Shown piece by piece: positions 1-12,153 of a DNA stretch of 64,000 nucleotides; position 1 is the first letter of the stretch; every line of letters starts with the position of its first letter. The DNA comes from Amia ocellicauda (taxonomy: Eukaryota > Chordata > Actinopteri > Amiiformes > Amiidae): the NCBI RefSeq assembly GCF_036373705.1, contig NC_089863.1, positions 3,766,444 to 3,830,443 of the forward strand, in the 5' to 3' direction. Below the pieces are notes generated by a model. It saw only the letters and a program-made list of their open reading frames with translations, did not search any database and was not told the origin of the DNA. A program made the translations under genes and the position numbers.

Positions 1-2462
1 TAAAAGAAAAAAAAGCAGAAGGAGAAGTCGAGGCTGCGCTTCACAATGGGAGACTGTCACCACCCGGCCCTCCCCTGGGGCCCCGCCAGCCCTCACTGTC
101 CCTAATGCGCCACTGTGACACACTGACTGACTGACACACTGACACTGACACTGGCTGAGGACCGGAGAGGTGTGTAGGAAGAGATGAGGGTCTGAAGGAG
201 CTCAGTGCAGTCTGGTCGAGACAGCGGAGAGCGTTAGTCTTGAACTGGATGGGAGCCGAGATGGTGAGCCAGTGGAGGGATTAGATTCCAGTGTAACTCA
301 AATGGAGAGATCGGTGGCAGTTGAGGAGGAGGAGGAAGGACAGAAGAGATCAGGTCTGGAAAGGTTGCAGTTTGTTGTTTTGGTTGTGGCACGTGAGAGA
401 GACGCCTCACCCCGACCCACGGGGGGCAGTAAAGTTCTCCGCTTGTCGTGCAATGCTCGTGCCACGGAGTCCCCCCGATCCCGGAGAATAAAAACATAAC
501 CACCCGCCGCTATCTCGGCCTGCAGGCAACAGTCAACAGCAGCCAGTGGGGGGCAGTGGCACTGTCAACACTGGCTGTTGTGTGTAAAGAAGGGAGTCCT
601 GTTTTCCAGCCTATCGGGCTTCAGGAAACCACCGTGGAAATGCCGTTGCTGGGACCCATTGTGACCAACACGGGCTGACTGGTGACCTAGAAAGAGTTTA
701 ACAGACGAGCCGAGAGAGAGTGAAGAAAATAAATAGAAACGCAACAAAAGTCTTCTTTATTTATTACTCCAGTCCAGTGTTGTGTTTTCAGTAAGCGTAT
801 AACAACAATAACAGTGAGATTGTCCCTCGGACTCTTGCAGGGCTGTCTTCGAATGTTTGTGCGTTCGATGGTCTGTTCGGTCTCCAGACCTTCGGAGGTT
901 CGCCACGTGACAGTCACATCGATTCTTTTCTCTTGTTGATAGAAATTGACATTGTTTCAATACTGTAGCGTTAAAGGGGTACAGGCGGTGTGGTGTGTGG
1001 AGCGTAGAGAGAGGTCATAAAAGATGAAGGGAGGCGGAAGAACAAGTCAGTGTGTGAGTGTTCAGTGTCTGAGACCTGCGTGCGCTGCACTAATAATAAA
1101 TACGATGTGTTGCTGCACACGCAATAATGAGTTGGAAACCTCCACAAGCATTACAATACTAACCCACACGTCTGATGTCCACTATCTAAATTAAAACATT
1201 ACATTTGCATACTGCCCGTTACTTAAATAAAAGTGTCTGGATGTAACGAAGTTCGAAACCATCATAAAAAGGCCCTCAATTGCCACTGTCATGTCAGCAG
1301 GCATTGGACCAGATTAAATTTAAACAATTAAACAAATTTAAACCATCCCCCATTTGCCAGCATGCCTGTGGACCACTCTGCATTACGCTGCTGGTTTCTT
1401 TATCCGCCATCTTTACAGCAGAGCGTTATGAAACGTAAAACATAACAAATATTTTGAAAAATTCCTGCTGTTTGGATTTTTTTGCTAAATGTAAGCTGTG
1501 CAACTGAAAATTGGTATCATGAAGAAACAAGCAATCTCCGGGATCACTTAACCAACTTAAGTTTAAATTATTTTGCATTATTTATTAGGCTTATAGGTCA
1601 ATTGCAAAGAAAGCTCTGTACTAACTCTGCGAGTTTGTTGCATTGACTAATTATATTTTTTGGTATAATATTAATAGTATTTTTATTACTGTCAACCCAA
1701 ATGTCAAGGTTACTGGTTTCCGAAGTCTTTAGTTTTTACTTCTTTCAGTATAGTTCTCTTTTTAATGACACTGTTCAAAAACGTATTTTAAAATCCCTCC
1801 AAAAAATAGTAGCTAATGTGACGTCATCGATACATTTAAGCAAATTAGGACAGCCCTAGACTCTCGAGTCGGAAGAGAAAAATATGCAGTGGAGCGAATA
1901 AAAAAGAAACTACAAGCTGCCAGTATTTTTATTGCGGGGGTATTGTCAATAGCCAAAGCCAGGTTCTGCTTCAGTCACTATTCCCCTACTGTCCTTCTGT
2001 AACAGGGAGTGGAGCATACAGGTGATACGGATACGGGTTCGAGGGTTTCGGAGGACACCAGGGAGGTAAGGTGAGGCACAGCGGGGTTAAACCTGATTGT
2101 GGTCATCAGCACTGGGCCGTGTCCAAATACCCATAGCACAGTGGCCGAATGGGACGTGCCCCCGCGCCCCCCCCCACGGCTGTGCCTCAACGGGACCGAC
2201 CCGTCATACCCGTCCTGTTCGATGATGTCATTTCTATCTGGTCACGAGGGCCTGTTCCACAGAAGCTCTGCTCGGTTTGATGATCATTTTCTTGCGCTTG
2301 AGTTTGACGGCGTATCCTGTGTATTTCGGGCTTGTCATCTGTGACATCTGAGATCACGGCCTTGGTGTGTCCTCCTCCAGAGGCGCTCCCCAGCGTGCCT
2401 CCTCTTAGACTACAGTGCACCCCTCTCGGATCTCCCCAGTTGATGCTCTTTCTGTCCCGCAG
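1..2462. other. Intron or upstream sequence of acap1, no gene seen
   Basis: No convincing exon was found here. The expected acap1 first coding exon, which in the family encodes an N-terminus of about 18 residues ending PRFR, is absent on both strands, so it should lie left of the window. Positions 100-160 hold a short run of TGACACTGAC-type repeats. On the minus strand around 2577-2590 there is a tRNA B-box-like GGTTCGAGTCC, probably a SINE relic. The short open frames in this stretch show no family resemblance. Confidence 0.6.
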
Positions 2463-5400
2463 GGCGGCCATCGAGGGCGTGGAGAGCGATGTCGGCGATC
2501 TGGAGACCAAGCTGGACAAGGTGAGACCCGACGCTGTCCACCATAGCGCTCCATCAGGAGATGTAGGAGTTCACAGGGGACTCGAACCCTGACCCCGGCC
2601 CGGACCACAACGTCACCCTCATTTAACCGCAAGTTTCCCGTCAGTGCCAAATGTAGCAAAGCCATCCTCTAGACCATGGGTTTTCAAACCCATCCTGAAG
2701 TACCCCTTGCCCTGCTGGTTTCGGTTCCAACCTAGGTCTTAATTACTTAATTGAATGACATATTGCTTCGTTAGGTCAATTAAGGATTCAATTAAGCAAT
2801 TAAGACCTTGGTTGGAACAAAAACCAGCAGGGCAGGGGGAACTCCAGGACTGGTTTGGAAATCACTGCTCTAGACCAGCGTTTCCCAGCCTCAGTCCTGC
2901 AGGAGCCCCTACGCTGCTGGTTTTTGTTCCAACCAAGCTCTCAATTACTTAATTGAACCATTAATTGAACTAATCATTTCCTAAATCAGAGCCTTTTGAT
3001 TATTTTAAACAGAGGGGTTTCAAGTATAGAATTGTATTAAGAACTTCTTAAAGAACCCACTCTTTTATTACACAATTTAAAAAGTCAAATCGAAGCAGAT
3101 TGAACAGCCCTCAGATTTGCAGCTGGAGACGATACAATGTGTTCCGTCCCTCCCGTCCACAGAGAGACCGCAGCCAGGCGTTCGTGTCTCATTCACTTCA
3201 CTTCCCTCTCCAGGTGGGAAAAGTCCCTTGTGTTTCAGTAGCGGTCTTGTTTTTTTTTGTTTGTTCCTGCTTTTAAACTGCTGCCAAGTCATCAAATGAA
3301 TGAAAGGATCTTCTATGGTCTGTCTCTTCCCCTCAGTCACTGCCCTCTCTCTCTCTCCCTCTCTCTCACTGTCTCTGCCCTACCTCTCTCTGCCCCTCTG
3401 TCCCCCTCTCTCTCTCTCTCTGCCCCTCTGCCCCCGTGCCCAGCTGGTGAAGCAGTGTCACTCGATGCTGGAGGCGGGCCGGGTGTACTGCAACAGCAGC
3501 CGGCAGTTTGTGACGGGCGTGCGCGACCTGGGCCAGCACCCCAGCTCCGACAGCACCGTGAGGGTGAGCGCCGCCGCCTGCCCGGCCACTGACCGCGTGG
3601 CTGTTGTTTTTGTTGTTGCAGTGTAACGGTTTGTGTTGTAGTTGTTGTAGTGTGTGCTGTCTCTGTAGTGTCACTGTTTGTTGTTGTAGTGTGTGCTGTT
3701 TGTGTTGTTGTATGGTGTTTGTGTTGTAGTTGTAGTGCAACTGTTTGTGTTGTAGTGTGTGCTGTTTGTAGTGTGTGCTGTCTGTGTTGTAGTTGTTGTA
3801 GTGTGCTGTCTCTGTAGTGTCACTGTTTGTTGTTGTAGTGTGTGCTGTTTGTGTATTTGTTGTAGTGTGTGCTGTCTCTGTAGTGTCACTGTTTGTTGTT
3901 GTAGTGTGTGCTGTTTGTGTTGTATGGTGTTTGTGTTGTAGTTGTAGTGTAACTGTTTGTGTTGTAGTGTGTGCTGTTTGTAGTGTGTGCTGTCTGTGTT
4001 GTAGTTGTTGTAGTGTGCTGTCTCTGTAGTGTCACTGTTTGTTGTTGTAGTGTGTGCTGTTTGTGTTGTATGGTGTTTGTGTTGTAATTGTAGTGTAACT
4101 GTTTGTTGTAGTGTGTGCTGTTTGTAGTGTGTGCTGTTTGTAGTGTGTGCTGTCTGTGTTGTATGGTGTTTGTGTTGTAGTTGTAGTGTAACTGTTTGTG
4201 TTGTAGTGTGTGCTGTTTGTAGTGTGTGCTGTCTGTGTTGTAGTTGTTGTAGTGTGCTGTCTCTGTAGTGTCACTGTTTGTTGTTGTAGTTTGTGTTGTA
4301 GCATGTTTGTTGTAGTATGTGTTTGTGTTGTAGTGTCACTTTCCGTGTTGTAGTTGTTGTACTGTGTGCTGTTTGTGTTGTTGTAGTATCTATTGTGTGT
4401 GTGTGTGTGTGTGTCTCTCAGTATTTCTATCTGCAGTACAGCAAATTATATATAAAAGCTTTATTGGCACTAATGACATCAGTGTTGCCAGAGCAGCTGA
4501 CCGGCCCAGTGACAGGACCAGGGCGATGTCATTGTACACTACAGTTTCAATCTCTCTCTCCCTCTCAGGACTGTCTGGAGAAGTTCTCTAACAAGTTGGC
4601 CCTGATGATTGACGCTCATGGGGTGAGTGATGTCACACGTGCTGTCCCCGGGGGGAAATAAAAAAAGAGTGAGTGAACACGTCTGCGTGGAAGTTCACAT
4701 CTCCCCTCTCTCTGTCTCTCTCCCTCCCCCAGGAGCTGCTGGAGGTCACACAGAAATCAGTGAAGTTAAAGCTGCAGAATTTTGTGAAGGAGTGGGTATC
4801 AGAAATAGTGCCATCTTGTGTGTAACTTCAGTCACTGCAACTGACTGAGTGACTGACTGATTGACCCCCTCCACCCCGCTCTCTGTAGGGATGTGAAGCG
4901 CTTTAAGGACACCAAGAAGGAGTTCGACCGCAGCAGCGAGAGTCTGGAGGCGGCGCTCGGCCGGAACGCCCAGGCGCCGCGGAACAAGCAGCACGAGGTG
5001 GACGAAGCTACGACCTCCCTGCTGGCGGCACGGACCACCTTCCGCAACGAGGCGCTGGACTACGTGCTGCAGGTGAGGCGGCAGACACCGCAGGGGACAG
5101 GGTGGGCACGACAGAATGGCAGGGTCTCCTGGAGAGCTACAGCACAGAACAGTGTTGTGCTGTTTAGTAGACTGCAGATCTGTGTAGGGCAGTGCGGTAT
5201 AGTGCAGTGTGTGAGTGTGAAGGTTTAGGCCGTCTGGGAGAGATGTAATTAATGCCCAACTATTTTAATTACCTGCTTCCTTTGTAGATGTGTATTTCTT
5301 ATTATGTATTTTTGTAACAGTAGTGCTGTGTAGTATAGTCCAGTACAGTGCAGTGCAGTGCAGTGCAGTGTAATATAGTCCAGTACAGTATTATGTATTA

Positions 5401-5634
5401 CAGTATTATTATGTATTTTTGTAACAGTAGTGCTGTGTAGTATAGTCCAGTATAGTGCAGTGTAGTATATTTCAGTATAGTGCAGTGCAGTGCAGTATAG
5501 TCCTATAAAGTGCAGTGCAGTGGGGTCTCTCTTGTACAGTGCCATAATCTCTGATGTTGTTTTTGCTTCTTCCAGATCAACGTGATCGAATCCAAGAAAA
5601 AGACGGACATCCTGTCAGCTGTGAGTGAGAGACA

Positions 5635-5666
<32 letters not shown>

Positions 5667-6388
5667 CACGCTGTCGCAGAGCCGAGCGGTGCTGTCCTGC
5701 AGAATATCGCAAACTTAAAAAAATAAATAACAGGGTTATTTATTTCTTATGGCCGTGTTGTTTGCAGAGCAACAGTAATTCAGTTGTAGCCAGTACTTCA
5801 ACTAAAAGACTTTACTTTACTTACGGAAAACAGTTGCGTACCTCCAAACACAAAGTATAGTAATAGTATTGTAGTGATTCTGAGGCCCCTCGCCGTGACC
5901 TGAGGTCACCGGGATGTTACATTGGTGTCAGTAGTGGGATGGTAGCGCAGCATGCTGTAAATACTGGGAGTGTAGTGTGTCGATCCTGAGGCCTCTCTAA
6001 GAGATGTGGGCCTTTAACGACGCGTTAAGGTCGCTGCACTTTGGCGCTGGAGACCGGGTTCGAATCTCGCCCTGGCCGGAACCTCCCAGATGTTATAATA
6101 GCCCAAAAGAATAATGCAAACATTATTACAAAAATACATGATAAGAAATACCTGTTTACGAAGGAAGCAGGTAATTAAAATAGTTGGGCATTAATTACAT
6201 CTCTCCCAGACGGCCTAAACCTTCACACTCACACACTCATTCACACAGATGCACACACCTCTCTCTCTCTCTCTCTCTCACACACTCACACACAGCCATG
6301 GAGCTATACACCTTGTCTGAAATTATTTTTATATATTTTTTTTAAAGGCTCCGCTGGATAATTCCTCTAATCTCTCTCTCTCCCTGCC

Positions 6389-6421
<33 letters not shown>

Positions 6422-7408
6422 CTGCTCAGATGCTGTCCCTGATGGACGCTCAGGCCTCATTCTTCGAGCAGGGCAACCAGTCCCTGAAGGAGCTGGAGGG
6501 CTATCGCAGCAAGCTGGCTGAGCAGGTGAGACTGGGGTCAAGGGTCAATCTGAGACTGGGGCCCCCAGCTTTATAGTGTGTTGTGAGTATGTGAGTTTTC
6601 CATGTGGGTGGGTGTGTGTACTTTCACATCCTGATGAGTTCAATAGTGGGCCATGCAGCAGTAGTGCGGGGAAAACAGGATGCGAACGAGAGAGAGTGAG
6701 AGAGAGTGGGAGAGCGAGAGTGCAAACATGGGGAGGGAGGGAGGGAGGGACAGTGACGACGAGCGAGAGAGAATATGACAGATATGTACTTGGATTTAAA
6801 GCTGCATTGTATATTCATGGAAAGACAGAGGTGGAGAGATGGAGAGAGGGAGAGAGAAACAGAGAGAAGGTGGCAGTTTTGCAGATTTCATTCCCTACAA
6901 TGCAACCCAATTCTGTCCTCCGCACTGACACCCCCCCCCCCCCCCATCCCAGACTGTGGGACAGGAAGCCTGGAGTGGGCCTGGAACCTTCCGGTTTCCG
7001 GTTTCCTGTTGGCATCTTGGCCAGGGTGACCTTTGACCCTCACCTGAAGAGGACACTCTCCCCTTCCTCCCTGCCATTTTTAGCGCCTGTCCGTCTTTCA
7101 ATCTCGGTCTCTCGTCATATGCAAAAACCGAGTCCCCCCCGTCCCCGTGTATACATGTATATGTATTTATTTTCCCACGTGTATAAAAAGTAACTGTACA
7201 TTGTCTGTCTGCAGAGTGAATTTTCCTGCTGCACTAATTTTAGTATAATCAATATTAATGTCTTCCCTCTCTTCGCCCTCTCTCTCTCATCCTCTCTCCT
7301 CTCTCCCCTCTCTCTTTCATCCCCCTCTCCCAGCACACTCATCTGGTACTGAACTCGGCGCGGGACAAGAGAGACATGGAGCAGCGCCACGCCACCATCA
7401 AACAGAAG
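2463..7408 (+). CDS. acap1: acap1 exons for the BAR domain
   Basis: Eight exons, each bounded by AG and GT: 2463-2520, 3444-3563, 4569-4622, 4733-4791, 4889-5072, 5576-5620, 6430-6525 and 7334-7408. They encode a helical BAR domain with family blocks ESDVGDLETKLDK, NFVKEDVKRFKDTKKEF, NKQHEVDEATT, LDYVLQINVIESKKK, LMDAQASFFEQG and NSARDKRDMEQRH. BAR domains dimerise and sense or bend membranes. The 45-bp exon 5576-5620 (INVIESKKKTDILSA) is flanked by oppositely oriented SINE copies. The phase at the first exon (one leftover base) fits a preceding codon ending in arginine, as in the human protein. Confidence 0.93.
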
Positions 7409-10400
7409 GTCAGACCCCTGGGGCTGTGTGCGTGTGTATTTTCAGCAGTCAGCACCGTGTCAGGAGCGTGTGTGTGTGCGTGTGTGTCTGGACCGTGTGT
7501 GTGTGTGCGTGTATGTGTGTGTGAGTGAGTGTGTCAGGACCATGTGTGTGAGGTGAGTGTGCCAGTACCGTGTGTGTGAGTGAGTGTGTCAGGACCATGT
7601 GAGTGTGTCAGGACCGTGTATGTGAGTGACTGTGTCAGTACCACGTGTGAGTGAGTGTGTCAGTGCCGTTTGTGTGTGTGTCAGTACCGTGTTGTGTCTC
7701 CTGCAGGACATCTCCTATGACGATTCCATGATGGAGTTCTCACCCGACACTGCCAACGTCGTGGCCATGGAGGGCTATCTGTACAAGAGGGCCAGCAACG
7801 CCTTCAAGACCTGGAGCCGGTGACTCCATCCCTTCATCTCTCTCTCGTCCACACTACTTGTCTGCTGTCTCTTACCTGTTCCTTCGCCCTCCCTCTCTCT
7901 GTGTGTTTCACCAAGTCTGTCCGTGTCTCTGTCGTGCTGCATCTCTCTCTCTCTTTCCTCCCCCCCTATCTCTCTGTCCGTCTCTTCTTGCGCTCACTCT
8001 CTCTCTGTACTTCTCCCTCTCTCTCCTGACTGTCATCTGTCTCTCTCTCCTGACACACTTCCTCTTCAATCCCTCCCTCTCTCTCTCTTTCCTAGACGCT
8101 GGTTTTCCATCCAGAACAATCAGCTGGTTTATCAGAAGAGGCTAAAGGTGAGAGCACAGAGAGATGGGGATTTTAGCATACGCTCGTGGGTCGAGGTCAG
8201 ACGGACAGTGTTTCCACATTAATCTGAGATGAACTCTGTCCCTCTGTCCCACTGTCTCCCCACTGTCTTCCCCTGCAGGACCCACTGACGGTGGTGGTGG
8301 AGGACCTGCGGCTGTGCACAGTCAAGCTGTGTCCCGACAATGAGCGACGCTTCTGCTTTGAGGTCGTCTCCCCCTCCAAGTGAGTGCCGTGCAGCTACAG
8401 CTAGAGTTACAGCACAGTTAGTGTGTTTGGCTACAGTTAGTTACAGTACAGCTACAGTGTAGTTATACTTACTGATCCGTTACAGTTAGTTACAGATGCA
8501 GTACAGTTAGTTACTGTAGTTGTAGTTACAGTACAGTTAATGTAGTTGTAGCTACAGTGTAGTGCTGTGTGGGACAATGACAGTGCAGTGTAGTGCTGTG
8601 TGGGACAGTTACAGTGTAGTGTTGTGTGGGATAGGGGCAGTGCTGTGTGGGACAGTGACTGTAGTTGCAGTGCTGTGTGGGACAGTGACAGTGTAGTGCT
8701 GTATGGGACAGTGACAGTGTAGTTACAGTGCTGTGTGGGACAGTGTAGGGCTGTGTGGGACAGGGACAGTGCAGTGCTGTATGGGACAGTGATAGTGTAG
8801 TTGCAGTGTAGTGTTGTGTGGGATAGGGGCAGTGCTGTGTGGGACAGTGACTGTAGTTGCAGTGCTGTGTGGGACAGTGACAGTGTAGTTGCAGTGTAGT
8901 GTTGTGTGGGATAGGGGCAGTGCTGTGTGGGACAGTGACTGTAGTTGCAGTGCTGTGTGGGACAGTGACCGTGTAGTTACAGTGTAGTGTTGTGTGGGAT
9001 AGGGGCAGTGCTGTGTGGGACAGTGACTGTAGTTGCAGTGCTGTGTGGGACAGTGACAGTGTAGTTACAGTGTAGTGTTGTGTGGGATAGGGGCAGTGCT
9101 GTGTGGGACAGTGAATGTAGTTGCAGTGCTGTGTGGGACAGTGAATGTAGTTGCAGTGCTGTGTGGGACAGTGACCGTGTAGTTACAGTGTAGTGTTGTG
9201 TGGGATAGGGGCAGTGCTGTGTGGGACAGTGACTGTAGTTGCAGTGCTGTGTGGGACAGTGACAGTGTAGTGCTGTATGGGACAGTGACAGTGTAGTTAC
9301 AGTGCTGTGTGGGACAGTTACAGTGACAGTGTAGGGCTGTGTGGGACAGGGACAGTGCAGTGCTGTATGGGACAGTGATAGTGTAGTTGCAGTGTAGTGT
9401 TGTGTGGGATAAGGGTAGTGCTTTGTGGGAAAGTGACTGTGTAGTTACAGTGTAGTGTTGTGTGGGATAGGGGCAGTGCTGTGTGGGACAGTGACTGTAG
9501 TTGCAGTGCTGTGTGGGACAGTGACAGTGTAGTGCTGTATGGGACAGTGACAATGTAGTGCTGTATGGGACAGTGACAGTGTAGTTACAGTGCTGTGTTG
9601 TGTGGGATAGGGGCAGTGCTGTGTGGGACAGTGACTGTAGTTGCAGTGCTGTGTGGGACAGTGACAGTGTAGTGCTGTATGGGACAGTGACAGTGTAGTT
9701 ACAGTGCTGTGTGGGACAGTTACAGTGACAGTGTAGGGCTGTGTGGGACAGTGACAGTGTAGTGATGTGTGGGACAGGGACAGTGCAGTGCTGTATGGGA
9801 CAGTGATAGTGTAGTTGCAGTGTAGTGTTGTGTGGGATAGGGGCAGTGCTGTGTGGGACAGTGACTAGTTGCAGTGCTGTGGGGGACAGTGACAGTGTAG
9901 TTACAGTGTAGTGTTGTGTGGGATAGGGGCAGTGCTGTGTGGAACAGTGTAGTTACAGTGTAGTGTTGTGTGGGATAGGGGCAGTGCTGTGTGGGACAGT
10001 GACTGTAATTGCAGTGCTGTGTGGGACAGTGACAGTGTAGTGCTGTATGGGACAGTGACAGTGTAGTTACAGTGTAGTGTTGTGTGGGACAGTGTAGGGC
10101 TGTGTGGGACAGTTACAGTGACAGTGTAGGGCTGTGTGGGACAGTGACAGTGTAGTGATGTGTGGGACAGGGACAGTGCAGTGCTGTGTGGGACAGTGAC
10201 AGTGTAGTTGCAGTGTAGTGTTGTGTGGGATAGGGGCAGTGCTGTGTGGGACAGTGACTGTAGTTACAGTGTAGTGTTGTGTGCGATAGGGGCAGTGCTG
10301 TGTGGGACAGTGACAGTGTAGTTACAGTGTAGTGTTGTGTGGGATAGGGGCAGTGCTGTGTGGGACAGTGACAGTGTAGTTACAGTGTAGTGTTGTGTGG

Positions 10401-12116
10401 GATAGGGGCAGTGCTGTGTGGGACAGTGACAGTAGTTACAGTGTAGTGTTGTGTGGGATAGGGGCAGTGCTGTGTGGGACAGTGACAGTGTAGTGCTGTA
10501 TGGGACAGTGACAGTGTAGTTACAGTGTTGTGTGGGACAGTTACAGTGACAGTGTAGGGCTGTGTGGGACAGTGACAGCACAGAGCTGTGTGGGACAGGG
10601 ACAGTGCAGTGCTGTATGGGACAGTGACAGTGTAGTTACAGTAGTGCTGTGTGGGATAGGGACAGTGCAGTGCTGTATGGGACAGTGACAGTGTAGTTGC
10701 AGTGCTGTGTGGGACAGTTACAGTGACAGTGTAGGGCTGTGTGGGACAGTGACAGTGTAGTTACAGTGTAGTTACAGTAGTGCTGTATGGGACAGTGACA
10801 GTGACTCTGTGTCGCAGGAGCTGTCTGCTGCAGGCGGACTCTGAGCGGCAGCAGCAGGCCTGGGTCCTGGCTGTCCAGAGCAGCATTGCCACAGCCTTCC
10901 AGGAGCACAGAGAGGACCCAGTGGGCCCGGTGAGACACACACACTGCAACACACGCACACACGCACTCTGCCTCTCTCTGTGTGTCTGTGTCTGACGGTG
11001 TGTCTCTGTGTCAGCGGGGTTTGGAGCGCACCTCCTCCGTGTCCGGGGGCTCCTCTATGCTGGACCTGCCTGGACCGGCCCGCGGGCCCTCGGCGCAGGT
11101 GGCACTGGAGCAGGTGCAGAAGATCCGGGGCAACGCCCAGTGTTGCGACTGCGGGGAGCCCAACCCCGACTGGGCCAGCATCAACCTGGGCATCACGCTG
11201 TGCATCGTCTGCTCCGGCATCCACAGGCAAGGGCACAGCCCGGCGGTCAAAACATGACCACAGCAATCGTAGTTCAATTTATGTTATAATATTAATCATT
11301 TCATTTGAAAACTTTCTCCCTCTCTCTCTCTCTCTCTCTCTCTCCTTCCTCTCTGCCCCCCTCCTCCAACAGGAGTTTAGGCGTCCATTTCTCAAAGGTG
11401 CGCTCCCTGACACTGGACTCCTGGGAGCCCGAGCTGACCAAGGTAAACGCTGTCCCCAACCCCCATTCAGAGCCCTGCCCTCACATACCCGCCCACCTGG
11501 GTGGCCCCTCTGCTCCCTCCCTCCCCCAGGAGCAATGGCAGTGGTGTCGGGACACCACAGATGAGTCCGGGGGCCCAGCGTAAAAATCCCTGATCTGAGG
11601 CCCAAGTGATCTTGTATTCTTATAGGGACTGAAGAATGTAGGAAGACGCCAGACCATGCAGTGCTTTGTATGTGATTAGTACAAGTTTAAAATCAATTCT
11701 AAAATGTACCGGCAACCAGTGTAGAGAGGCTAGTACTGGGGTCATGTGTGAGGAAGTTTTGGTCCTAGTCAGTAATCTAGCAGCAGAATTTTGGACAATC
11801 CGGAGACGGGCCAATGTATGGTGATTGAGACCTGAAGGCATCGCAGTAATCGAGACATGAAGAAATAAAAGCATGAATCATTTTGTCTGTATCCCCAAAA
11901 GATAAAACCCATCCAAAAACATGACTGAACCAGTTTCATGATATGATTTTCAAATTTTAAATTGGAGTCAAAGTTCACTCCTAGATTTCTGAAAACTGGT
12001 TTAATGTTAGCAACCCAAAATTCACGTGAAGTTGTCTGTGGATCTTCTTTGGGCTGATAATGAGAACTTCCGTTTTGACCGAGTTCAGCTGAAGAAAATT
12101 ATAGAATGTTCCATCA

Positions 12117-12153
<37 letters not shown>

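Noticed and set aside
3759-4304. Cysteine/valine-rich and Thr/Gln-rich small proteins
   Set aside because: Both strands are open only because of the GT-rich minisatellite; no signal, domain or splice context.
9065-10962. Histidine/threonine/serine-rich minus-strand proteins
   Set aside because: Antisense reading of the acap1 intron minisatellite.
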